The notes below the pieces were generated by a model that was given only the letters and a program-made list of their open reading frames with translations, searched no databases and had not been told where the DNA came from. A DNA stretch of 64,000 nt, from the NCBI GenBank assembly GCA_022818135.1, contig JAFMSR010000014.1, positions 38,505,252-38,569,251 on the forward strand. The letters are read 5' to 3'. Position numbers and translations under genes: made by a program. Of the stretch, positions 53,738 to 64,000 are shown in pieces. The DNA comes from Saxidomus purpurata (Eukaryota; Mollusca; Bivalvia; Venerida; Veneridae). Position 1 is the stretch's first letter. Each line of letters starts with the position of its first letter.

Positions 53738-56250
53738 ATGCAATTGGAAGCTGAATTGAAATTACATAAAGCAGTTCAAATAGCCAGACAAAGTGAAATC
53801 GTCAAGAGTCAGGTCAAAATTCAGCACCAGAAAGAGCAGGGATCGGCGGGTGAGGTCAGATATGGAGCTAGACCAAAACATTTGGTGCCATAGAAAGTCA
53901 ACCAACATTCCAGTAAATCAAAGAAATAAAAAAAAATCCGATGAATGAGCAAAAACGTTGTACACGATGACATAGAACTCACATACAAGGAATGTGTCCC
54001 ACCAAGGGATAAAAACTGTCACAAATGTGGGAAAGAGGATCATTTTCCAGTTTGTTGCAAAACCAACACATTTAATGAACTCTCAGAACAAAGCTATTAT
54101 CTGGGAATGATTGACAGTGGTGACGGTCCTTGGACAACAAACCTAAAGGTGAGGCATTTGTTAGTATGTTTTAAGATAGACACCGGTATTGACAGTAATT
54201 CCTGAAACCTTGTACTCGTCTCTGGGTAGTCCCAAACTGAAGAAAACTAACAAAACGTTATTTGGTCCCGGGAATAAGAAATTGAATGCATTAATTTACT
54301 TACCGAAACCATGTTAAATCAAAACGTTTACTCAGTAGAATTAGCTGTATCAACCGTAGTTTGTTATGCAGACCGCCGTTTATCAATTTGAATTTGGTCA
54401 AGCTGAACTTAGAGGAAGTTATTTCAGTGCAGTCTGTGCAGCGCACTCCTCCTAAATTGTTCAGACAATTAGTATGTACATACCGTATTTCACTCAATGA
54501 TGGAGCAAACCCGTATGCTCTAGCCATAATTCCATTGCTTCAGAAAGTAAAAGCTGAACTTGAAAAAATGGAAAGATCAGGTGTTATTTTCAAGGTCGAT
54601 CAAAGCACTGACTGGTGTGCAGGAATAGTCTGCGTACCCAAAATGATGGAAATGTGCAAATATATGTCGATCTTACACAGTTGAATAAAAATGTACGGCG
54701 CGAAAACTTTCTCTTACCTATCATAGACCAACGTTTAGAAAGGTTGGCAGGTGCTAAATTGTTTAGTTAACTAGATGCCAATAGTGGATTTTGGCAAATT
54801 AGGCTTACACCAGAGAGTCAGTTACTTAAAACTTTTATTACGCCATTCGGAAGGTTTGCATTCAATAGACTTCCTATGGGGCTAAGCAGCAGTTCAGAGT
54901 ATTTTCAGAAGCGCATGTCACAAATTATTGAAGGCATACACGGAGTTTTATGTCAGACAGACGACATTCTAGTTAGTGAAGAGCATGACTCGAGACTTGA
55001 AAGGTCCTTACTAGATAAGAAATAGACAAGAAAATGCTTATTTTACCCTTAACCCCGACAAATGCGTGTTCAAGAAAACTAAGGTCAAACTTGTAGGGCA
55101 CATAGTAGGGCAAGACGGCATAGCTGCAGATCCTGACAGGGTCAAGCCCATAAGAGAATTACCACCCTCTAAGGATGTTCACGGTGTGCGAAGTTTAATG
55201 GGTATGGTGACACAGCTAGGAAAGTTTTCCCCCTTCTAGCTGAATATTCAAAACCAATACGCGACTTGCTAAGCAGTAAAATCAATTTTAGGTAATGTTA
55301 CATGCCAAATATCTAAGCTCTAGGCCTTTTGGTTTCAGAGAAGAATATTTTTAAAGTTTTTCCTATACATGTATAAGCCTATGTAAAACTGAGTGACCCC
55401 CGGGCGGGGTCAATTTTGATCCAGGGGTCATAATTTGAACAATCTTGGTAGAGGTCCACTAGACAATGCTACATACTAAATATCTAAGCTCTAGGCCTTG
55501 TAGTTTCAGAGAAGAAGATTTTTAAAGTTTTTCCTATTTGTTGCCATAGCAACCAGAGTTCTGCATGGAATGGAATTCTTTGAACAAGTTTTGTAGAGCT
55601 TCATGCAAGGAACATCCCTGCATTGTTTCATCAACATTGGCCTAGCGGTTTCAGAGGAGATGTCATTTGAATCAAAATGTTGACGGACGACGGACAATCA
55701 TCCATCAGAAATGCTCACCCTGGCGAAGCCATAGGCGAAGCCAGGTTAGCTAAAAAGAAGCCCTTGGGGTTACATATGGCTGTGAAAAGCATAAGGACCT
55801 GTTAATAGGGAAATCCTTTCCTATTGCCACTGACCACAAGCCACTGGTACCATTGCTTGGACAAAAATACCTAAGCCAACAACCAGTTTAAGATTACGAC
55901 TGATGCAATTCTCATATAAAATTCTGCATATCCCTGGTATACAGTTAATCATACCAGACTTCCTAAGCAGAAATCCAGTATGTGACAATTTGACATCGGA
56001 GGATGGGCAAAATTGCACTGAAATTGAAATGTGTATCGATTCAGTTATCAATGCTTTGCCAGCCACAGACAAAATACTGCAAGAAATAAAGTCAAAACAA
56101 ATGTCAGACCACGTTTGCAGAAAATTAATTAAATTTGTTAAAAATGGGTAGCTTGCATCAAAGTCATGTGAACTTTTATTGGAAATTTCATGCAGAAATT
56201 ACTCTCAATAATGGCTTGTTAAGGAGGATTAACGTATGACGGCGTGTAAC
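53738..56250 (+). pseudogene. Gypsy gag-protease-RT-RNase H remnant, split by a HINE at 55293-55751
   Basis: gag end: MQLEAELKLHKAVQIARQS (53738). Zinc knuckle NCHKCGKEDHFPVCC (about 54010). Protease CFKIDTGID (about 54170). RT: AELEKMERSGVIFKVD, ENFLLPIIDQRLERLAGAK, an in-frame TAA at 54768-54770, LDANSGFWQIRLTPESQ, FNRLPMGLSSSSEYFQK and CQTDDILVS (catalytic DD), then NPDKCVFKKTKVKLVGHIV. The HINE follows. RNase H continues at about 55757: CEKHKDLLIGKSFPIATDH and FSYKILHIPGIQLIIPDFL. The end is HAEITLNNGLLRR-like (about 56200), after which an (AAT)n tract starts. Several frame changes. No integrase follows. Confidence 0.8.
55293..55751 (-). mobile_element. HINE-like element (AGCTCACCTGG family) inserted in Gypsy pol, 3'-truncated
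   Basis: On the minus strand it starts AGCTAACCTGGCTTCGCC after TTTTT, continues with GTTGACGGACGACGG in inverse and the ATGACATCTCCTCTGAAACC segment, has about two core units, and stops without the 3' hairpin. It is the only copy here on the minus strand. Confidence 0.75.
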
Positions 56251-56273
56251 GCTGTTACGACCTCTAACGTTTT

Positions 56274-56328
<55 letters not shown>

Positions 56329-56329
56329 A
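56274..56329. repeat. (AAT)n microsatellite
   Basis: About 19 consecutive AAT/TAA triplets directly downstream of the Gypsy remnant. Confidence 0.95.
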
Positions 56330-57309
56330 TCATAATAATAATGATGATAATAACAATCTTTATTTATAATACATTTTGTCTAATCTCTTTATCCTTTATG
56401 ATATAGAAAAAGAGATAGGTATTTCGTACAACATTAGTGAAACCATCCACCAAATTTCTTAAAGTTTGAATACAAATCTATTTATCAGTTCTTTTGCCTG
56501 TAAGTTCCTAGAAGTCCTTCAACATCGGCCGATTTTACTATAAAAACTCGCTACCTCATTTCTGCCAAATGCATTTCAAACTTTAATATCATATACAACT
56601 GGGTAAGATAAGATACTACATATGCCGATACAGCATATGGCTGTCCGTTCATTGTGTCTGTTCATTTAAACCCGAACAGAAAGCTCGTGCAAGATCCTTT
56701 TGTGTCTATTTATGCGGAAGCAACCATTTTACCGGAAATCGATTGGTAAAGCGCATACTACATATACATGTACGGACTTTCAACATTCCATTTTGCTGAA
56801 AAGATACAACTGCGCCGTATAGACAGCATAAATATACATGAATGGCATATCTCATAAGAATCAAGCGTATTTATCCAGCTTTTATAAATAGATGAGTTTC
56901 ACTGGAGTTTCAACCGTTTTTTCTTTTTTGGTAATTTTAACAGGACCCAGTTGTTCGAAATTTTAATCAACGATTAGGCTGACATTCAGTTCTATATAAA
57001 GGCCATATTTCTACAGTTTGAAAAACTTACTCAAACAATTCTTTAAATTCAACAGAATGAGGACTGAAAACTTTTCAATGCAAAATCAAAATATTCCACT
57101 AGTATTGCCCATAAGAATATGTTTTTTTCCAATCAAAAGTTAATCGACGGTTAGGTTAACAGCCAGTTAAAGTTTCGAACAATCGGTGAGTTATCAAATG
57201 CGGCTTCGTGTGAAATTGATAGCATGATGATTCCAAGCCAGTGGCGACACATGTCCGGTTGATTTGTTAAAAAGATTTGTTAAAACTTTGCTCCATCAGG
57301 GAACTTGAC
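56330..57309. other. AT-rich stretch without a supportable gene
   Basis: No repeat family or coding signal was recognised. Confidence 0.5.
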
Positions 57310-59245
57310 ATCTGCTGTCGTCAATCTGAACCATATGGTTAATCTTCCAAAGGAGGAGAAGATGGCTGAGAAAAATGATACCGGGGAGAACGAGAATATT
57401 TAAGCCAATCTATTTTGGGGACCCAACCTGACAGGTTTAGTTCAACAAATGATATGGTTTCGGTTGCTTCTCCAAAGCCAACGAAAAGTCAAGGTGTCAA
57501 TTTTTGTGAGTCGGACATATCAACTTGTCATTACACGTCACACCGACCAGGTAAAAAACGTCAAATTATAGTCCAGTTTGTTTCCAGGCAGTCTATCAGG
57601 ACAATTTACAGGCACAAGAGGAAGTTGAAAAAACAGTTGATCCTTTGTACAAGGGTGTTTTCTTTGTTGATGATGTGACACCACTCAAGTTGAAAACTAA
57701 GGCTGTCGTTAAAGAAATTCCAGGTGTCTCTACTTGCTACATCCGGGATTGGAACGTGTTTTGTGAATATGAAAAGAAACAGTATAAACTGACCTCTCCA
57801 GATGATATTTTCAATGAGATGGGTGTTGAAGTCACTTATTGCATGTTGTATAAGCTTGGACTCAAGCAATTTACTTAGGACTGGCAGGAGAGTGAAATTT
57901 TAAAACTAGTTTACATTTTAAAGGGAGAGGAAGACCTGTTGTGTTCAAAACTTAACTTACATTAAAATTCAAAGTTCATAATTGCGACTCAGTTTATTGT
58001 CACAACCAAGTTGTTGTTGCATCCAAACATAGTTACTCAAACAAAAGGTTATTTTGTAATAACTCTTGCATTAATTCTGGAGATTCAGCTCTTATTCATG
58101 GGCAAGAGTAATAATAGAGCTTTTTACTTGATAACAGTTGTAAAAATAATTCAACTATTGATAGTGAGCAGAATTATTGTTGTTGCTCAAAATCTGATGT
58201 TAATTGCTCTGATTATATTTATTGTTAACCTTTTGAATTAAGTAATGAGGAGCAAACAGTTAAAACTCTTCAAAGTACTTGTAGTACTGATAAAGATGTT
58301 TTAAAAGTTGCATTTATAAATGAAGGTGGCTTATGCTCAAAACTAAATATACCAGACTTCATAACCTTTATCAAAGAACATGACATTGTTAATCTAGCGG
58401 AAACGAAACTGGACTGCTATGATAATCCTTCTGTATGGGTAAAAATCGTGAAATATTTAGAAGTAAGTCTGGCGGCGTTGGATTATTTGTGAAGGATAAG
58501 TTAGTTAAAGATATTATTGTTTTGAAGGAAAGCAATGAAAATTGCTTATGGTATAAACTTGAGAACCACAAATACATATTTGCTAATGTCTACATACCAC
58601 CAGAGGGTTCTGCCTATGGGTCACTAAATAGCTTTGATATGTTGGAGAGCATTTTTGTCGATATTACAATTCAATATATTAACATACCTTTTGTAATGTT
58701 TAGGGATTTAATTTCAATGCCATTTATTGTCACTTGAGCGTCATTCTAAGATAATGATAATGTCAATAGTTACCGTTACCGCCTTATTGATATGTGTAAA
58801 TCAGTTAATCTATACATTGTTAACGGCAGAATGATGTGGCAATGACATATATATTGGAAGAAAAAATTGCAACAAAGGTAGTTTCCTTGACTATGTTTTA
58901 CTATCTCCTCCATGTATATTCTCTCTCATACGTGAGTTTAATGTTAATGACTTTGATCCGATTTTATCAGATGTACATTCCAGTATTGCATTAAGTTCTT
59001 GTGATGACAATATTCCCTTGTGTATTGATGTATCTAGTGATAAGGAGGTAATTGTTGCAAATCATCTGTCCAATGGTGAAAATATCGTAAAATGTCCTGT
59101 TTGGGATAACGCTGTCAAACATACATTCCCTACTTGTTTTGATAACAATTTTATGCAGGAATTGCAAGAACAGTTGAAGACTGTTTTAAGAGCAGTCTTA
59201 TACAGAGGATTGTATAAATTGTTTAACGGAAAAGGTTTCTAATCT
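57310..59245 (+). pseudogene. LINE remnant: ORF1 C-terminal domain and APE endonuclease
   Basis: ORF1 part: KKRQIIVQFVSRQSIRTIY and, in the next frame, MYKGVFFVDDVTPLKLKTK ... NVFCEYEKKQYKLTSPDD (57550-57870) resemble the RRM and C-terminal nucleic-acid-binding region of L1-type ORF1 proteins. ORF2 part: VAFINEGGLCSKLNIPDF, HDIVNLAETKLDCYD (catalytic Glu), then KSGGVGLFVKDKLVKD, ANVYIPPEGSAYGS and VMFRDLIS (GDFN position degraded), followed by SFLDYVLLSPPCIFSLIRE and PILSDVHSSIALS (SDH box). It ends about 59245; no RT is present. Several frame changes between the blocks. Confidence 0.65.
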
Positions 59246-59274
59246 AATGTATTAGTTACCAAGCTAGTAATCTA

Positions 59275-59405
59275 TATAAAACCCATATGGGTCCCTTATG
59301 GGCACCTACAGGGGTCACATATTGGCTGCCCATATGGGACCCAGATGGGGTTGCAACCGGGTTCCTCATGGGTCCCATATGGGGTCCCACATGGGCAGCA
59401 TGGCA
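59275..59405. repeat. Cluster of CCCATATGGG-type palindromic words
   Basis: About 130 bp contain six or more variants of CCCATATGGGWCCC and ATGGGTCCC in both orientations, with GGTTGCAACCGGGTTCC in the middle. GC-richer than the flanks. No coding evidence. Confidence 0.75.
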
Positions 59406-60642
59406 GCCCAGATAATTCCATTTTGGACAGATTTTGCATTTCTTGGCTAGATCCATTTGCATTTACTTCAATTTTAAGTTTGCTGGACTTTCAATAAACA
59501 ACCATTTGTCTGAAACATCGGACACAAACATGCGAAATTCTTTAAGCTGGGATGTAACAGCAGGGGCATGATTTTGTCCTTCCATTTTAATATATTTATG
59601 CTTTAACTCTCTTTTTCCCGGCACAGAGAGATATTATCGGACAAAGGACTATATTATAATATTATCCTGCAAGAAAACAACAAAATATATGCTGTAACAC
59701 TAAAACTTTAGTACGTAATCTCATGTATGGTTCACAAACAAGCATGCATATAATCAGAATAAGAAATATAAATTAAAATTCAACCTTTAAAACAAAATAT
59801 TTGAAGAGAAAAATCTATGTAAACTACATGTCATGTATTTATAATAGTGTATCATAATACAAATCCGAATTTCTAAAATCAAGAGACATAACTGTAATAG
59901 CCAATTTTACCCACTACTGTAGCTTACATTCTGTGGATGTCTTGTACGTGAATTTTAATATCAACAAAGAAACATTTTAATACTTACGTATATAAACTTA
60001 GAAGTGCACTAAATAAACATCCCGAGAAACTGTGTTTTTGTATATCCACGGAATTTCATTTTGATATACATAGTTTTAAATTTAAGAATACTGAAGTTTT
60101 TACATCAAGTATTACTTTGGTACACTAAAGTAGCAACATTTAATGTAATACTGTTTATAATGTGTAAATTTCTTCTTTCTCTTAAGCCCCCCTGGTCAGC
60201 TAGTTTGACACGGCCTCCTTCATCAAGCGGTCAACTGTTTCACGCACATATGCCCCACCAAACATGGAAAGATACATCACCTTAAATGAATGCATACACT
60301 TGTTTTTAAAATTAGATTTCAACACTATGAATTTTCCAAATTATGTTGTGCACATGGCTATTATGGCATATTTAAAAGAAATAACTGTGGTAACTGAATG
60401 AACCAATTAATTAAAACATGACAGTTTTCAGTTCCACAATCAATGCAGCAAAGTTTTTGTCCACCATGCAATATTTTCCAACATAAATATAGTAGAATGA
60501 TAAAACATACATGACATGTGCTCACAACAGACTATTATGTTTCCGGGCATTTAGGTCACTGGATATGGGGTCAGCAATGGAGTTTGTTCAGTAACCTGAT
60601 TAAATATCTTTAAAAGATTCACATACATGACTAACACTATGC
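59406..60642. other. AT-rich stretch without a supportable gene
   Basis: Short ORFs only; no motif recognised. Confidence 0.5.
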
Positions 60643-61545
60643 TTACCACAGATGACAGCTTTGTTTGATCTCCGAGAAGCTCGTCAAATGCTTCCATCTG
60701 CTCCGGAGTACAAATCGAAAAATGAGGTCCTCAGTGAGCTGCAGCGGCTGGTCATCTGTTGCTGACCTGGCCAACAACCGCTGCAGCATTCTCTTCATCT
60801 CACAATTCTCCTCCCGCATATGAGAATAGGTGTTACAGCAGCTGAAAAATGTCAAAAATGTGTTTAATAGGAACTATCACTGCATTAATGATAAATTCCT
60901 GTAAATGTCATATTTCTGGACTCGGAAGCTGCCTTTGTATTATTTATTATGTAATATGTATTTTAATAAGCAGAAGTGTAGTCATTACAGTAGTGTAATT
61001 ATTTAAAAAAATATATAAACAGTATACAATTTTAGCATGTTGATCCGTGGGTTTTTATCACTTCGAGTTGTTTATGAAAAGTCGTATAACACGAGACCGA
61101 AGGAGAAGTGATACAGATACAATAGATCAACATGCTAACACAATGTTCTTTTTAATATATCCATTTTATAATTATGAAAAGAATACACATTTTCAACCAA
61201 ATACAGTTGTGTTTGTTGGCTTGTATTGTAGACAGAACATTTATAGGTACAAAATGAAAATATTTACAGCACTATGTTTACTTACAAGGCCTAATATTCT
61301 GCCCATGCGATGGCGCTTCAGATGGACCTCGTAGTGGAGTAACCGCCGAACCGGCCTCTCTACTTCATTGCTTGACTCTCGAAGTGCCTGTGTCATTAAA
61401 AGAGGCGGCTCCAGCAGGTGTCTGTTTCGCTATTGTGTCTGGGGCAGGCATTTTAGATTGTGGTGGCCTACTCTCAGTGTCCCCTTCATTCTCATCATTC
61501 ACGTCACAGTCTGTTCCATCATCCTAAGACGAATCAATTAGCCTT
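60643..61545 (-). pseudogene. Two decayed exons of an unrecognised gene
   Basis: Upstream exon (minus, about 61541-61286): after CGTCTTAG, DDGTDCDVNDENEGDTE, PPQSKMPAPDTIAKQTP, a TGA after SRVKQ, then SREAGSAVTPLRGPSEAP, with a consensus donor CCTT|GTAAGTAA. Downstream exon (about 60841-60652): acceptor TTTTTCAG, NTYSHMREENCEMKRMLQR, LLARSATDDQPLQLTEDL, then, after an apparent 1-nt frame change, HFSICTPEQMEAFDELLG and QTKLSSV, with donor GTG|GTAAGC. The last part loosely resembles DUF4806-type domains of invertebrate proteins. The exon phases do not match cleanly. Stop plus frameshift suggest a pseudogene. Confidence 0.4.
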
Positions 61546-62046
61546 TTTGCTGGCCTATTCACAATAATAAGAAAATAAATTGGTTGGTGCTTGGATGTAA
61601 GCAGCCAAAAGCCCACAACACAGTTAAGTAATTATTACCTGTGACAAATATACCCATGCACGAGAAAAAGGCAATATGCCCCTTGACTTGGGCAGTTTAT
61701 ATAGATAATATCTCAAACTTGAAAATTGACAACTGGCTGCCGCGAAAATACATTGCAAAGGCAAAAAAACTTAAAATGCGTTTATAACTCCTATACACAC
61801 AATATGTGCATGAATTTCAAATGGCAGGTCGATAATGTGAGATCGTGGTTCTGAATTCAAAAGAAATATTATGTACATGTACAAATTTACAATATTTACC
61901 ATTTCAAAAGCCCTTGTTTTCAAGTAGGTCACGTCTGCGATTTAAATTTGGTGGAAGCGGAAATCACGTCTGTGCATGCTCGAAATTTATTTTATTTTTA
62001 ATCATGCGATGATTAAAGTTTAATCATATTTTATTGCATATATACT
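61546..62046. other. AT-rich stretch without a supportable gene
   Basis: Nothing recognised; it may contain upstream intron sequence of the decayed gene above. Confidence 0.4.
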
Positions 62047-62606
62047 AAGGATGGGAACGAATACTATAATTAGTATTCGAATATTCGTATAGACTATTCG
62101 AATACATTCGAATATTCGAATCAGATTGTTTAACTTTTCTGAATGTTTTACTATCCGAAAAGTATTTATCCGAAATTATGTATAGTTCGCCAATGGCTAA
62201 TTAATAACTATTCGGGAAATTGTCACTTAAATTCATGATTCTCAACATTTAGCGATTTAAAACATTGTCTTAGTAAATAAAAATGAAATGACAATTTTCA
62301 TAGATAAAATTAATATTTACGTTTGTATTTTATTGATTTTTACTATTACGACTACATTTTGATGTATATCGTTGTCAAAACTGATCAATAAATCGGACTG
62401 TGATGCAAAGTGGATTCAGTGCGCATCAATCTTTCATTCTTCAAAATACCGTTGGTTGCATTTCTTTGAGTAATGATTTTTGATTGGGTTTCAATTGAGT
62501 AATCGAACATGATAGATTTTTTTTAATTAAAAGCTATGACGTTTATCAGCCGACAGACTTGAGTTACATCGCCGAATTTGGGGCTAATTATTTGAACAAT
62601 ACATTA

Positions 62607-63270
62607 AGGTGGCACTCCACACTTTTTAGCAACAAATTCGAATTGGTCAGGGGTAATTCTATAAAGTTTAGAGATATAAGGAAATTAAACAGCCCTGTGA
62701 ACTTTAAATCAAATATAAGTGCCAAAGTTTGTTGTTTGAGTTTTAGTTTGCATGTTTACAAATGCGAAAACATGGGTCTGGAAAGCCAGTGCAGAGATGA
62801 CATGCGCAGATGGTGACATTTTGTAAACAAGTGAAAATCAGCTTTACGGCTTAGAAAATCAAGCTTTTTACAGTGGGGTACATACTTTTACTGCTAGCAA
62901 AAAATCTTCGTGGTTAAGCACCTTGTTCAATGTGTTTGTTTACATATCTAGATAGTCTGCAAGCCAGAAACAGTGTCACCTAGTGTGAAATATTTGCAGG
63001 TAATTTTGTACAGGTTCGGAAAAAAGGGCCAGAATGGTCTCGGACTGCAGTGAATTCTGGCCTCTGACGGTATAAATAGGAACTAAAATTTTCAGGAAAG
63101 AAAGGCAGTTCAGACTACCGAATTGTATTAATACGTTTACACTGGCAATGTGTTCACAGTGAAACACTTATTCTATTTTCAGGTTCACAGGTTGTTCGTA
63201 TGAGATAGGCGTACTTTGTTGGTGTCGCTCGAGAAAAGCCGAGGGCTGAGAAAAGTGTGGAGTGCTACCT
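62607..63270. mobile_element. MITE-like element, ends AGGTRGCACTCCACACTTTT
   Basis: AGGTGGCACTCCACACTTTT at 62607 is inverted as AAAAGTGTGGAGTGCTACCT ending at 63270, with a single mismatch. The body is about 620 bp with no motif-bearing ORF. The flanks (TTA and AAG) do not give a clear target duplication. Confidence 0.75.
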
Positions 63271-63564
63271 AAGATTCGCACCCTACAAAACAAGAAATAA
63301 AGGCGCTAGATAATCGCTCCACGTGTGAGTTACTAAAGCAACAAACTGAAAAACTGTTGCAATTTAGGATCCGCAATTTGCAATTATGACACGTGTTAAC
63401 AAAACACCGACCGGGGATATAAGCAATTAGTTATTTGATGAAATATTGTAAGGCTTTCGTGTGTTTGTCAACGTTTGTCGAACTTTAAAACAAATGGGGA
63501 AAAACGAAAAAAATGAACGAATATTCAAGTCCTAAAATTGCAAAATACGAATATTCGAATTAAG

Positions 63565-63625
63565 GATGGGAATGAATATTCGAATATTCGCATTCGTTCC
63601 GAATATTCGAATATTCATTCCCATC
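63565..63625. repeat. Perfect palindrome, 26-bp arms, 9-bp loop
   Basis: 63565-63590 (GATGGGAATGAATATTCG and on) is exactly inverted at 63600-63625, with CATTCGTTC between. Each arm itself contains the palindromic word GAATATTCGAATATTC. Confidence 0.9.
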
Positions 63626-63629
63626 GGTA

Positions 63630-63695
63630 CGGTCGTGACCCCAGTGGGGCTTGAACCCGCAACTTCCGGCATGTGGTTAAACCGTATAAATTATT
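63630..63695 (-). repeat. tRNA-derived SINE head
   Basis: The minus strand reads GGTTTAACCACATGCCGG, then GTTGCGGGTTCAAGCCCC (good B box) and ACTGGGGTCACGACCGT. The A box is not clear. Confidence 0.45.
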
Positions 63696-64000
63696 CTCGA
63701 TTACTGTATCTGGGGTACTGACCAGTTCTCGTGTCGAATCTTGGAATTGTTGAGCTAGCTTATCGGACTCATACCGACGAGTCTGCCATTTTACCTGTGC
63801 ACATTAGAATAGACAAAAGATGATTTTGAGTTCTTTTTTGCGAACTTTTCATTTAGAGGGTATGCTTCTTCTGACCAAAAGACTGCTCGTCAAAACTAAT
63901 TGTCAAATGTACCTTTGCTTTATGATCGTTTTTAATTTGGTATGCGTTGAATTATTATAAAAACAGTTATTTTGGTATTCCCGTTTTTATTTGATTATCA

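Larger units (their letters stand above)
62047..63625. mobile_element. Possible inverted-repeat element with GATGGGAAYGAAT ends
   Basis: GGATGGGAACGAATACTATAA and further GAATATTCG words start at about 62046. The inverse CGAATATTCATTCCCATC closes at 63625, and a direct copy GATGGGAATGAATATTCG lies at 63565. Between them are AT-rich sequence and a nested MITE. The ends suggest one non-autonomous DNA element of about 1.58 kb; no target duplication was established. Confidence 0.45.

Noticed and set aside
55506..55697. Minus-strand ORF starting MSVVRQHFDSNDISSE, with a counterpart at 14947-15159
   Set aside because: Both are translations of the HINE 5' subterminal region; the similarity reflects the repeat, not a protein.

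Overview
The window reads as metazoan nuclear DNA, most probably from a bivalve mollusc. It is AT-rich, has no bacterial-style gene packing, and is built largely from layered transposable elements. The pointers to a mollusc are the many short non-autonomous repeats whose 5' end reads AGCTCACCTGG (a style I associate with bivalve genomes), tyrosine-recombinase (YR) retrotransposons carrying an SGNH hydrolase, a CR1-type LINE with a PHD finger, and K02A2.6-style Gypsy fragments. The species cannot be named from the sequence.

Layout. 0-9 kb: a decayed minus-strand retroelement ORF with an SGNH domain; a 1.46 kb pogo-like DNA transposon with perfect 24-bp ends and an internal psq helix-turn-helix remnant; then three phase-compatible small exons of an unrecognised gene. 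9-17 kb: several rolling-circle-like (Helentron/HINE-style) elements with internal tandem repeats, a second pogo-like element, an array of short palindromes, and two exons of a coiled-coil-like gene flanking a 71-bp intronic inverted repeat. 17-25 kb: more HINE copies and fragments, a LINE endonuclease fragment and a 1.08 kb inverted-repeat element made of CGTAA-type motifs. 25.7-29.5 kb: the best-preserved gene in the window, a 1162-codon CR1-like LINE protein with a 2A-like peptide, PHD finger, endonuclease and reverse transcriptase.

31-44 kb: a composite tandem-repeat element, a badly decayed plus-strand YR retrotransposon (36.3-40.25 kb) and several foldback or MITE-like elements. 44.6-48.4 kb: a better-preserved minus-strand YR retrotransposon (gag, RT/RNase H, recombinase, SGNH hydrolase). 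Its pol has two in-frame stops and its recombinase an internal deletion, but its hydrolase ORF is intact. 49.9 kb: a probable last exon of a host gene. 52-56 kb: a Gypsy integrase tail, then a possible LTR, then a second Gypsy gag/protease/RT/RNase H remnant that is split by a HINE copy. 57-59 kb: a LINE with ORF1 and endonuclease remnants. 59-64 kb: a CCCATATGGG-type repeat, decayed minus-strand exons, nested MITE-like elements, a 61-bp palindrome and a tRNA-like SINE head.

Host gene content is small: exons at 7.7-8.7, 16.6-17.3, 49.9 and 60.6-61.5 kb, none of which I can name. Most of the window is a record of successive insertions. The most informative points are one nested insertion that fixes the HINE ends at a T|T target, the architecture shared by the two YR elements, and the 2A-like motif of the LINE.
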